A stretch of 64,000 nucleotides of DNA from Hymenolepis diminuta. Taxonomy: Eukaryota; Platyhelminthes; Cestoda; Cyclophyllidea; Hymenolepididae. This document shows, in pieces, positions 13,536 through 25,054 of the stretch (its first letter is position 1; every line of letters starts with the position of its first letter). Both the position numbers and the translations under genes were made by a program. The stretch covers positions 62,001 to 126,000 of the forward strand of contig CAADRB010000085.1 in NCBI GenBank assembly GCA_900708905.1, given 5' to 3'. The notes under the pieces are model-generated. The model was given only the letters and a program-made list of their open reading frames with translations. It was not told the DNA's origin and made no database searches.

Positions 13536-13889
13536 AGTCTTTTGCTACACCTAAGTAATCCTCTTAAGTAGTTCAAATAGCCTCTAGCAGAGTCCTCTAT
13601 TACCAATTTGCTCTCAAAATTAACTAGGTTATGCCCAAAGTAGCAAGAACAAGCAGGGTGTTGGGTGGAGAGGACGTATTGCTCACTACTTGTGTGTCGC
13701 TCGTTACCAAAAGTTCAGTCATTAAATACAAAATCATGCTCGGATGCAGGGAACTTGATTACTGATTGGCTGAGAAGGCCTCTGCACTCGTGTCCGCGCT
13801 TGTTCTCTACATGTCTGGTTACCCACTGCATTTTCCAGAATGTTCTAGCCCACGTGATTTGATCAGCCTTGTTAGCGTTGTGAATTCCA
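13536..13889 (-). repeat. Dispersed repeat B, mirror copy (right arm)
   Basis: Exact reverse complement of 9917-10270 through the palindrome, so not an independent insertion. Confidence 0.7.
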
Positions 13890-14719
13890 AAGGTTGAATT
13901 TAGTCAACTTACGTCACTGACATAGATCAGAACAATACTTCATTTTAGACCTCTTATTTCGAAAACTTTATCCACTTCAGCTTAACTATGTTAGCTGGAA
14001 AAATAATGAGATAGTGAAAGGAATTCAATGTGTTGAGCCTTATTATTCTGACCAATAGCAATGCAGAACAACTTTACAATTGTCTACTGTGGGGAAGTTA
14101 ATGAAGTTGGGTTAGCAAAGTTCGATAAGGGGTAGGAAAATAGGGTCAAAAATTAATTCACTTCTTCTTTCGAATTCGGGAAAAGCAGCATGATCTTACA
14201 TGAATCTAAGCAGTTAACATGACCTTATGAGAAGACATCACAACATGTAGCAACGCGCATCATGCTGACCTGATTTGTGTAATGTGTGTAACGTTATGTT
14301 ATAGATTGAATAGAAATTAAACTTGCATATTTCTTGATGAACCAAATATGCAAAAGCAGTGGTTATATTTTAGACTCATGGGATACGATAAGTCTAGAAT
14401 ATAATGGAGACAATAAGAGGACATCAGTTTATGAAAATATGTATTGAAGAAGTCATTTCAAGAGAAGAATCTCTGTTTTGCATAAATTATAGTTCAGAGT
14501 AGGTGAACTCTAGTAAGCTCGGCAATGTTAAACTGCTGCTGATTTAATCGTCCAGTAAATCCATGCATATTAGGAGTAAAATGTGTGGCAGGTGCTTCAT
14601 TAATCCTTATAATCTGTTTTTCTGCATAGGATATCACAACCGACCCTTAGATTCCCTTAGAAATTGCACTAGTTGCAAATACAACCAGACAAATCCACCA
14701 TATCAAAAGAAGACGTACG

Positions 14720-14767
14720 TTTTGCATCGATAGGCCAAAGCATCGGTAGGCCAATGCATCGATAGGC
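14720..14767. repeat. Mirror copy of the 16-bp tandem repeat
   Basis: Reverse complement of 9039-9086, present only because of the palindrome. Confidence 0.8.
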
Positions 14768-16212
14768 ACCAACCATCTAATCTTAAAACGGGTCAATAAG
14801 CCTTGAAGGCCGAGAGCATGAACTCACTGATTTATCCTAAAATATGACCACTGAAAGGTTTGAATATGATACGATAACCATAATCAAGAATATTGTTTTC
14901 TTTAACCTGATTCTAGGAACCGAATTTTGTTAGATTGGTTTAAATGCTTTTTCAAAATTGGAATTTGTACTTTTGGCCTTCCTTTGTGTGTAGGAAATAA
15001 AAGTGCACTTATAAAGTGTAAGAAATTTTGGTATGTTAACACGAGCCTTATTAGTAACAGACAGCTGCTCTTTAGATATCAGAAGAAAGAACCGTGCCAC
15101 TCATTGTCATCAGTTGGTCTACATGATTTGGGCAGTAACCTAGATGATAATATAAGTCGAACTTCAGGTTCGCCCTGAAGGGAATGAATACGACAGTTAA
15201 ATCCCAGCCTAAGACCACATAAAACCAATTGTATTACTTTAAAATTAGAAGTTAGAAGAGTGGTGTAATGCATAACTTTGCCAGATGTGTCTGTATTTGG
15301 GAAATCTGTTTATCATTCGATATTAATAAGCAGTTGACTTAGGACTGGAGCGTCATTCCTTTGTAAGGGGCATATATTCCGTTTTAGAAGTCGGAGGGCA
15401 TTAACATGTACCCAAAACAACAAAAATTTCCAGTCAATTTATTTCGTCTGAGCTATCTAAAAATAAGAGAAGAGTCTTAACTTCGTAGATCACTTCCTCC
15501 ACTCTTACTCCAAATTTGGACGTCTAAAGTTTTGAAATGCACTAGTCTGACAAACGCAGTATACTTTTGCAAAATGTCAAATATTTCTAGGAGATGTAAT
15601 AGAAAAAATGACAAATTTATTTCTTTTTACTCCACATATAATGTTTTCCTAATTTTTTTTGCATTTCCATACATTTAGACAACATTGATTAACTAGCTTT
15701 GGTCGTTTTGGCTCGTAAGCAAACCAAATCGACCTATAAATAAGACACAGATAGGTCTTCTGTACGGCCTTGAAACGTATCTTTCTTCTCCTCCCTATTC
15801 ATAGACGAGACGAGGATTTCTTACATTTTGTATGAAAACACTTATACCTCATATTATACTATTATTGATGCTTAAGAAATTATAATATATTGTTGCAAAT
15901 GCCAACATTGAGAGCATTCTCGATTAAATTTTTTGCTATAGAAGGCGTTACGCGATGTACTCTTTGCATTTCTGTGGAGAATTAATCTGAATATTTGTTA
16001 ATATTAATTGGATGACTTAAAAGCTAATTGTAGCCTCAATTACAGTCTCTATTGCAATTCAGCGGGATATTTTGGTGTAATAGCCGGATAAATAGATAGG
16101 ATTACATTTCTCATACAATAGGGGGAGAAGAGAAAAACAATGGCATATGAAGATCTTGTTTGATGGATGTTGCAGGTAAGTGTGAAGTACAGGAGAAACT
16201 AGTGTACGTCTC

Positions 16213-16551
16213 TTATATCGGCGATGCCGTTTTGCAAGTTAAAGCCGCGTAGGTTAGGATTACCAGGATTGCCTAAAAAGGAAGTCAAGGAAAGGAAAAT
16301 GAAAATATACATCTGAAAGTGAATCACAGATAGAGGAAGCTGCTTTAATTTAGCATAAAATATGATAGGGCGAACGAGACTCCGATCTAACAGGATTAAA
16401 GCGTGGTACTTGAATGTTTTAAGTAGAATGGTTATTTTTCTATTTACCTGAGCAACAATGACACAAATGAGAACAATGAGAACTCTTTGCATATATATTT
16501 TGGAGTATTTTTCGACTTTCTCTCGGCAACCTGGCACTGGAGGCTGAAGCG
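16213..16551 (-). pseudogene. Truncated reversed copy of TSP-A exons 6-7
   Basis: Mirror image of TSP-A made by the palindrome. The minus strand carries the last part of exon 6 (16551-16448: PGC motif and start of TM4, with its GT donor) and the TM4/stop exon (16272-16213, with its AG acceptor), identical to the + strand originals. Upstream exons (TM1-TM3, CCG) are absent because pairing ends inside exon 6. Beyond the break, minus-strand sequence reads into an unrelated or strongly diverged stretch. It still shows an AG followed by CGTGT and later ATGGCGCTT, as the genuine exon does, so the break may lie in a diverged paralogous exon; that reading is weak. It cannot encode a tetraspanin. Confidence 0.85.
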
Positions 16552-19205
16552 GTAAAGCGCCATCACAATGACAAAGTGACGGTGACTGTAATGCTTTTTA
16601 TTTGCACTGGTATATTCACACGCTAATGATGAATATCTCTGCATTTGGAATGGCATCAAATTGATTTATTATCGCCACTTTTGCTGTGATTTGTTAACTA
16701 TTCGGTGACTGCTGTGCAATCAATGTGGTACAGTAAAATTTATGATAATTTCTCCTAAACATCTGAATCGAAGAATTTTTCCATCGATTTCATTAAATAA
16801 TTTAGTGGTCATTTTCTTCCAGTATGGAAGAAATTGTGCAATTATTAACTGCGGATAAATGATACACGAGTTTTAACTATATCGGCTGACAGGAATTTAT
16901 CGGGTATAATTCACTAAATGTTCAAAATTGGGAAATATTTTCCGATGGAAAATGCACAATGAGATATCTTTTAGTAGAAACTTCTCGAGAGGTGAAGGTA
17001 ATTGAGTGCGCCTCGTAACAAACTGACCTGTCTTGGATTTTTAAAGTCTAGATTGCTATCAGGCGATTTTCTCTATTTGATTGAGCCATTGAGCACCATT
17101 TGGATGGGAATGTTTTAGAAACTGAATAACCGGAATCTGCAATTCTAGATCTGGGCAGTGAATATCTAATTTGCTACTACAGAAAAGCTTCAATCTTAAG
17201 TTTTTTGCAGAACTCTTTTAACATCGAATATATTACAGCAAAATGTTCATTGCACACCATTGTTGTCACTTATACTTAACAATGGGAATATTTTGAATTG
17301 ATCAAACAATTCCAAATGCACTCTTAACCCTTAGCAAATATAATTTCAATTTCAAAATTATGGATTTGGAAATAATCGCAATCTGTGAAATATTGTCTCA
17401 CTCCAATTTGCCAACTTATGGCATTAAATTTTTCCTTGTACATGCTCCAATAAACATCGTATGCAATCCGTGAATAGAATAATCCAAAATGAGTTATTGG
17501 TACAATTGATACATTCGATTGCACAGATTCAAGATTTACGACTCAGTTAAACCTTAATGATGAATTACCAAGATGAATTTAACGTGAGTGAAAAAATAAG
17601 TCTGCGGAGTATCTATTAGCAGACTAGAGGAGTAGGAGTGGCGAGTTGCAATTTCTACTTTAGAAGTGAAACAATGTGTCTTTAATTAAATGAAATTACT
17701 ATGCGAAACGTAAAAATGATATAATGCTGGGTGTAAATGATTGGGAAAATATAGAGATAATAAAATTTTTCATTTTTCCTTTTAACTGGGATTAAGTGTG
17801 TACATTTTTTATAAAGGTCTAAAATTGATGAGTATTCATATAATGAAACCTATTTTTCGGGTAATTTTCAAAGTGAAAAATGCCACATATTTACTAAAAT
17901 TACGTGGCACGATTTTGAAAATGCATTTATTATTATTAATGTTCCCTGAAATTAGTTCGATATTTTAAATTTAAATGATCAAACTTTCAAGTTCAATGGA
18001 AATATTCTGCGGCAAACGAAATTACTTTTATATGGAGATCCTTCCAAAGGAACTGCTGAAATACCAGATGGATAATTGTTGAAGCTGTCATGAATGTCTA
18101 TCATCACTAAGATCATGTAAAGATGAAATACTAAACGATTTCAGGCGCAAATGGTTGAATTTTCTGTTGTTTTATTTTTTCTGATATAAATAATTCCAAT
18201 AACAATTCCTCTGATTTGAATCTTTTGGCCGTTTCAGTAATTACCGCTTAGTAGATTTTTTGGCCTTCTAAACAATTTACACGAGCCGCCACTAAATGAA
18301 CCATTCATATGCGTTTTACTTAGAACCTGCTGACTTAAAGGAGCCTTTGGAATAAGAGAATTGGGGAGACCTTTCGATGAGAAATATCCTCTCATTGTAG
18401 TTAAATATATTTATTAATATACGCCGTTTAGATTCATTTTTGAAGACGAATCCTTGTTAGAATGATTAGTCGTTAATTCAGCTGTCCTTATATTAACAAA
18501 TGTTTGGTCAAAACAACTTTCACCATTTGGAATATTTCACGGGATGTTAATTAGTTTAATGCTGCAAAGACTCCATTTCGTTCAAAACTAGTAAATTAGG
18601 GATTCCTTTCCAGTTCCTAAACTTTTTCATAAAATTGGTGTTGAGGTTCCCATCAATGAACTAAGTATTTAGAGAAAGTAAGTGCTAAAAGCAATACCCC
18701 AAAATTAGAGCCTCATTTCTCCTATTATGAACTTCTTTCACATGTGACATTATATTTAAAGCCTTCAGCATTAGCTCTTTTCATGAGCCGTTTTTCTGAG
18801 TGGCAACTATTATTCTTAGTTTTTTGAAGTGAGCGATTTAATGCTTCGACCATTATACATGGAATGCTCCATGTAAAGAACTGCAAATGAGAAAGTAGGA
18901 TTAAAGTTAATAAATATTAATGAATTAAACTTTTTATTTTTAAAATATTAACTATAAATTGTAATTTTACAACATTATTTATTAAGAAATAACAATAATT
19001 TAACAAGCATCCTAATTTTAAAAAAAACGCTTATACTGAATATTTGTTAAAGAGAATTATTAATATTGAAGAGGAGAGTAGAACGAATAAGGAGAACATT
19101 TTAAATTCATCATTTACAGATTACTAACTAATTGATCCGAGTGTCTTAGAACCTTTTCAGTTATCAAGTTTCTCATTTATGTATTTCAAATAAATAAAAC
19201 TATCT
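16552..19205. other. Intergenic, no gene recognised
   Basis: AT-rich, with only short chance frames. A short stretch near 16670-16720 (TTGCTGTGATTTGTTAACT) resembles the 3' end of the family A LTR near 22030 and may be a small LTR scrap. Nothing else is recognised up to the LTR at 19206. Confidence 0.6.
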
Positions 19206-19446
19206 TGAAGGATGACTCTGTGGACATTCCCAAAATCACTAATTATTCGCATTCTCCATGAGAATACTTCCATTTCTCGCCCATGAAGGCACAGTAATAC
19301 CTTTATGTCACTATGACTCCAACCCCGATCTGTCATTATCTGGACAAGTTTATCGATTCCCCTTTTTACTATAACTGTCTCATTTCATTTGAAAGTGCAC
19401 CGCACTCATACCTCACGCCACGTCCTTGCCCAAGCGACTCATATAA
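19206..19446 (+). mobile_element. 5' LTR fragment of gypsy element 1
   Basis: Starts TGAAGGATGACTC and runs to CCCAAGCGACTCATA, matching the first half of the 3' LTR at 21532 and the solo LTRs. The second half of the LTR is missing or diverged beyond recognition. Confidence 0.6.
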
Positions 19447-19499
19447 ATTGGCTTTATAACTCTACTGGAACACACGGATAAAATACCCCATCCTTTCTG

Positions 19500-21340
19500 G
19501 GTCATACTCTATCCGCCAAACGTTTCCGACCAATTAATGTAAAGTAAAAGAGATTCAAGAGTTCCTCCTACCGACATCCCTTAACTAACTCCGTCTATTA
19601 TTTGGCAAGAAAAATTTTCATCACCGTTTTCTTCCCCATTCTGAAGCAACGATTTCTGCTCTCACAGAACTACTAAAATCCCAATGGCTAATTTCTCCGT
19701 CCCCCCACCCGAAGCTGTAACTGCCTTCGAAGAAGTCAATACCTTGCTAACGGATTGATCAACTCTTGCATATCAGGAACCAGAAGAAATCCTAACACAA
19801 TCCATAGACGCTTCACAGATTCCTCTTAGCGCGGTACTGGAAAAATGAAAAGTGGATGTGCACATCGCCTTGCCTTTTAATCTGCCAGATTAACACCCAT
19901 TCAAGCACGTAACGGCACTTTCGGGTGAGAACTTTCGGCAGTCTAGAAGGTGGTGAAGTATTTCCAATATCTCCTTGGAGGTCGAAAATTCCCGATCCTT
20001 ACGGACTACGATTATACTCTGCAGTTCACCAGAGACATAAGACACGTTAGAGGCAGTAGAGGTACGGGCAGTATTATTGCTGATTGTCTTCCTCGATTCG
20101 ATGTCGAAACAGTAACAAGGTCATTGATTTTCGTTCCATCTCTGAGGCTCCAAAGACTGACTCCGAGCTCTAAGAGTTCTAAAATTGCTCAAGTTCTCTT
20201 CAGTTAGAAGATGTTTCATTGCCAACAACTCCGAGTTTGATAATATGTGATGTTTCAACAGGCTCATCAAGACCTTTTGTCCCAAAAGTTTTCCGACACC
20301 AAGTTTTCAAATCTCTCCATAATCTATCACACTCCAGCAAACGTGTAGCACCAAAACTCGCCACTGATTGGTTCGCCTGGCCATCTTCTCACAAGAACAT
20401 CGTAAACTGGACGAAAGCTTGTCAAGGGTGCTAACAAGCAAAAGTTGATAAGCATACTAAAACCCCTCTCGTAAGATGTCCACTATCGGACTTCAGATTT
20501 GAAAATGTCAATATTGATACAATTGCTTCTCTCTCACTCTCCAATGGTATTTTCTGTCTTCTAACTTGTGCTAACCGTTTCTCTCGATGGCAAGACACTT
20601 TTCCACTCCGTGACTTGGCCGCCGAGACCGCCGCCAGAACTTTCCTAGAGAGATGCATCACTACATTCGGCATGCCTTCTACTATAACTACAGACCGTGG
20701 AACACAATTTGAGATTCACCTTTTTCTGGATTAACTAAACTTCTTGAAACCAATTAGATTTGGAAAATTGTGTATTGTTTGCAAGCTAACTGCTTGGTCG
20801 AACGTTTCCACCTTCAACTGAAAGCAACCCTTATCGCCCGTTGTACACCTGAGAGATGGACAGAAACCCTTCCTTTGGTCCTCCTTGATATTCGAGCAGC
20901 AGTCAAAGACGATCTTAAATGCTCCGCCGCAGAAATGGGCTTTGAAGTTCCATTCAAACTCTCTGGCCAGTTTCTACACAATTCTAACTATTCCTTTTGC
21001 CTAAACCGTGTAAATTTTGTCGAGCATCTATAATCCCGCATCCCACCCTGTCTCCAATCCCATTTTCGTTCCCACTAATCTTAAAACTTGATCCCACGAC
21101 GCTGTCCATAAGCCTCTCCAACAGATTTATAATGGTCCTTTCAAGGTCCTTCAAAGAGTTGAAAAGGCTTTCACTGCCCTTCAAAATGGCAAAGAATTTG
21201 TTCTCTCTATAGATCGCAAAAAAGCCCGTCTACCTTGATAAGTTAGTAATTAAAAACGCTCCTCCAGTGTTTCATCCAAACCCTCCAATCAAGGAAACAG
21301 AAAAATTTATATCGGTTACTAGTAGGGGAAGACAAATATG
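19500..21340 (+). pseudogene. Ty3/gypsy pol remnant: RT end, RNase H, integrase
   Basis: Conceptual translation across several frames gives an ordered gypsy pol C-terminal half. Around 19510-19740 is the RT connection region (EFL-like, then FHHRFLPH, then AVTAFEEV). Around 19950-20110 is RNase H (ILTDYDYTLQFTRDIRH followed by GSIIADCLPRFD). From about 20219 comes integrase with a zinc-finger HxxxH and CxxC pair, the latter ending CQGC, then VNIDTIASL (first catalytic Asp), TTDRGTQFE (second Asp) and CLVERFHLQLK (catalytic Glu). A C-terminal GRQ-type tail lies near 21320. It has many stops and frameshifts, for example a stop at 20432 just after the finger. gag, protease and most of RT are missing, so this is an internally deleted, dead copy. 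The integrase style resembles flatworm CsRn1-type gypsy elements; that subfamily call is tentative. Confidence 0.85.
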
Positions 21341-21531
21341 TTTCCAAAATTGTTATATGGTTTAAAATGATTATCCACTATGCCTCCCTTTAAATTCCTC
21401 TGGTTGCCTCGCCTACTTCCTACAGCCTCTCGAAGAGTAAAAGAATTGGCTTGAACAGGGCAATTACACTTGGACCAATTCACAGCCGGAAATTTGCGTC
21501 GCCTCTACATGCCTTAAGGTTGGGAGAGGGC

Positions 21532-22058
21532 TGAAGAATAACTCTCTACGTATTTTCGGAACTACCTTTTATTCGCATTCCCTATGACAACACCTCGTTT
21601 TTTCGGCTTCGAAGCTATGCTTGCGTCTTTTATGTCCCTATGGCGCATAACCCTTACCTGTCATGTCTAAACGCTCCCACTGATTCCCCCTTTTTCTATA
21701 TCCGCCTCGTTTCACCTTAAAAGGGACATCTGTGTTCATGTTCTCGCACGCCTTTACCCAAGTGACTCATAAAGCTATCTTTGTTTTTCATCTATTAACA
21801 ACGCACCTGTCAGGTACCGGCTCCTAGGCTTCCTGCTCACCTCCTCTCTTCCTCAGCATGCTTCCCTCTCTATCTTTCTCTCTCTCTCTGTCACTCGTTT
21901 CAAAACCTGTTGTGGGTTCCTTGAATATATTTGGGTCTAATTAACTCTTACTGTTCTGCTCCATGAGTGTTGTCAGCTTTTACACAAACAATTACGAACT
22001 GGTGACTGTTATTGCTGTTGTGATTTGTTAGCTGTGAACCATTAATTGTTATCCAACA
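21532..22058 (+). mobile_element. 3' LTR of gypsy element 1
   Basis: Starts TGAAGAATAAC directly after a purine run (GGTTGGGAGAGGG) that fits a polypurine tract, and ends near ATCCAACA, so TG...CA ends and about 527 bp. Homologous along its length to the 564-bp solo LTR at 56803-57366 (reverse strand). It contains a TC-rich simple stretch near 21880-21900. The exact 3' end is uncertain by a few bases. Confidence 0.65.
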
Positions 22059-23793
22059 GGTTCTTATACTGCGCTCTTCTTCTTCTTCGTCATCAGCCAA
22101 TATGTGGATGATACCGATGAGGTTGATTAGTTACTGCATCAGCGCGTAATAAAGTAATGTGTGCTGGAGCCATATTGACAGAATAATTCATTTTTTCACT
22201 TCACTTTACTAAATGGAAATAATGGTTAGTCAAATATTTTGAACTGACTAAACAATCGCCTTCTGGTCAAGGTACGACACAATAATTGTTTTTTTTCACT
22301 TATGTTTTGGCCAAATTAATTTAACATGCTAACGTTATCGTTTTGCACATATTCAATACAATGGGAATAAAATAAACAACACAATTGTATTGATTGGCAG
22401 TTTTAAATAAATGCGTAGGATAAATTCGCAAGAAATGCCATTGTGTGGCGGCTTCGGGACATTGGTCACATAAATAAAAAAGAATCAAAAGATATTTGCA
22501 CCTTCAAAAGCATTCAAGAACAAGTGCTTTTGATTCGCCGTCATCAATTGCATTCATTAGAGTGACGTTCGCTGTAACCTCGTGTGTAAAGAAAATGTGC
22601 TTGATGATAAATGAATTGATTTGTGGGTTTGCTCCAGTGGTTTTCTTTAAACATCCTTTCATAGAAGCTTACTTGCTGGCACCTATGAGATGAGAAAGAA
22701 TTATTCTCAAGTCCTACTTTGAAGAAGTGTCAGTGGACGTTTGAGCATCCACTTTTTGCTAGAAAGAATTGCAAATATTTACTTTGACAAGGTAACTTAG
22801 GGAAACTTAAGATAGAAAGGAGTAATATAGTTTAAGGAGATGGAGGAGAAGAACCGAGTAGACATAAGGAAAAATATCAAATCAATTATTTCCTTTTGGG
22901 TTCCAGACACAAGGCCCTAGGTGTTTCTAAATCTCCACACTTAAATTGCACTCATTCACTTTTAGATGATTCAGCGGTTGATTATTAAAGAGTTTTGTCA
23001 TGCCACCTAGATAAGTTCCCTTCTTAAGTAGCATAAGTACCAATAAAACGTATCTCATATGAACTGAAATTACCTTACCATATCAACATTAATTCTATTG
23101 CAACACTTAACCATGGAATGAACATGGAATGAAATTCACATGATAGCAGATTGGGGGATCGAAAAGACACACACATATAGTATGAGATGGGGAGCATCTC
23201 ATCGCTTTGATTGTATCGTTTAATCAGGCATCAATCTCACTTGGCTTCATTTAAAATAAACTCCATCATTGAGTATTTTTACATTCTCCTACTTCTTTTG
23301 ATAGTGCAAGTGATAGTTCATAATTATGAGTCATGAAGCCATGTAGGTTTTCTCGGAAATAATTTGTTTCGGTTACTTCATCGGGAACCAATTGTGTTCA
23401 CTGGTCGTAACAACAGTTATGAACGTTGTTCGATGCGATCTGTTCATTTTTTGAATGTTACCCTAAGAAGGGAGCATTTTTTAGATGGTCTTCCACAAAT
23501 ATTTGGAAGTCCAAATAGAACATTATGCAACATAACAGAACAGATCAGCAAAAGGAAACAATACTTTGGTCAGCATTCTTCTAAAATCGCTTATCGTAAG
23601 ATTTTTAAAAAAATATCAAAAGATTGTAATTTAAAATTAATGTATCAACGCACAAGGGTGTGTGCATAATCAATCATCTGCAAAAAAAGAGGTGAAAAGG
23701 CAAAAAAACTGACCTTAGATTACAAAATATCATCTATCCTCGATATTGCGATAGATAAACGCAACATAAGTAAATTCTGTTTTGTTTTACTCT
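22059..23793. other. Intergenic, no gene recognised
   Basis: AT-rich flank between the gypsy 3' LTR and the left mariner copy. A 101-codon open frame at 23364-23669 shows no recognisable motif and is likely chance. Confidence 0.5.
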
Positions 23794-25054
23794 TAAAATA
23801 AGAATTCGTCTGTAATTAAAAAATAATATATATAGGAAGAGTGCGGCATCCGAGGACACCTTACACCTTACTTCAAGAAAAACAGAAAATGAATTTGTTG
23901 ATGATCAGAACTCACAATTTCTTGCAACAAAACAAATAAATATAATACTTATTGACCTGGATTGTATTCCATATATTCTTCTTCGGCTTCTATCACTCAC
24001 TCAATTCGAGTCCAAATGCGATTGCAAGCTTTGATCAGATCAAATGGCCTTTGCTAATGATGTTGATGATGCCCCACATTGCTCGGGCTATTACTTCCAT
24101 CAGAGCGAAGGATTTGGTGTTAGGGGGATGCTTATTAACTTTCTTTTCAATCTCACCCCGCTCACACGTGTAATTGTCGAAAGGATTTAAGTATTCTGGG
24201 TTAGGTGGCCATAAGTTTGGTGTGACAAATTCATTGGTGTGAAAATTCTCAGTCATCCATTCAATCCTGGCTTTGGAGAGCTTCATTGCTTACGTTGTCT
24301 ATCCAAGGCGGCTTAACAACAATGGTTTAAAGAGTCTTCACAGGGGCATCTGCATTTGCATTGACTCTAAGGCTCCGCGAAAAAAACAGAGGAGTGATGA
24401 TCTACCCATCACTGCTAACAACATCGACAGACATCGCTTTTGCCTGCTGGAAACTTCGTGCGCATACATAACAATTGGAACTTCAGTGCAGTCCGCCTGC
24501 GCATAATCACCCCTCATTTCTTCCATTGACTTTTTCATCCTGGTGGGAGTTTTCGTCGGGGAAATACCAAACACACTCACCTTCTTTTGGGTGTTTCAAT
24601 TTATTTAAGAGTGGCTTTGCACGCATTGAACGATTCTCTTCAATTGTTTTGGTCGACGTAAACTCACCTCGCCTAAGATCGCATGATTTGTATCCGAGGT
24701 TCTGATGAAGAACATTCCTAATTCCTCCTTCGGACACTGGAAGATCTTTGGGAAGATGTCGCGCACTCACTTTGCAGGATTTTCGTCCTTTATGCCACAC
24801 ACTCTTCTCACGTAATCAGGTGTCCTGATTGAGTCAGCAGGGCGTTGACAAGGCTGTTTGTTCTTGGTCGTGGCGGCCAATTTATCCGCCTTGTCTCCGT
24901 TCGACTCCTTTCTAACTTTGCAAACGAAAGATCTGGGAGTTCTTAAAAATCCTCCAATTCCTAAATTGCTGTGTTTTGTAATCTAAACACTACCACGACT
25001 TGTCCCTTCATTTCATTATTTACAGTACTATCTGCCATGATTTCTTCTGACATA
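23794..25054 (-). mobile_element. Mariner-type transposase pseudogene, left inverted copy
   Basis: Reverse complement of 30785-32045 (x pairs with 55839-x) over 1261 bp; all frames in the two copies are identical. On the minus strand the transposase begins at the ATG at 25053 and carries the same stops and frameshifts as the right copy. It has a recruitment segment (SFVCKVRKE), the LGYKS...LRRGEF and LLNKLKHPKE motifs, FPDEN around the first catalytic Asp, and PNLWPPN...LNPFDN around the third. The segment that should carry the second catalytic Asp (QQD...PCH in relatives) is missing. No terminal inverted repeats are seen at the copy ends. It cannot make an active transposase. Confidence 0.85.

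Larger units (their letters stand above)
11904..16551. repeat. Right arm of giant palindrome
   Basis: Reverse complement of 7255-11902, with zero spacer apart from the axial N. It carries mirror copies of everything in the left arm, including the truncated TSP-A 3' end (16213-16551), the tandem repeat (14720-14767), repeat B (13536-13889) and the LTR half (11904-12258). With no observed divergence, the event is either very recent, maintained by gene conversion, or an assembly product. Confidence 0.95.

Noticed and set aside
7255..16551. Palindrome as terminal repeats of a giant DNA transposon or virus-like element
   Set aside because: The arms meet with no spacer, carry no replication or capsid genes, and include part of a host gene, so they are not element termini.
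23364..23669. 101-codon plus-strand frame beside the left mariner copy
   Set aside because: No recognisable domain or transcript signal; length is compatible with chance.
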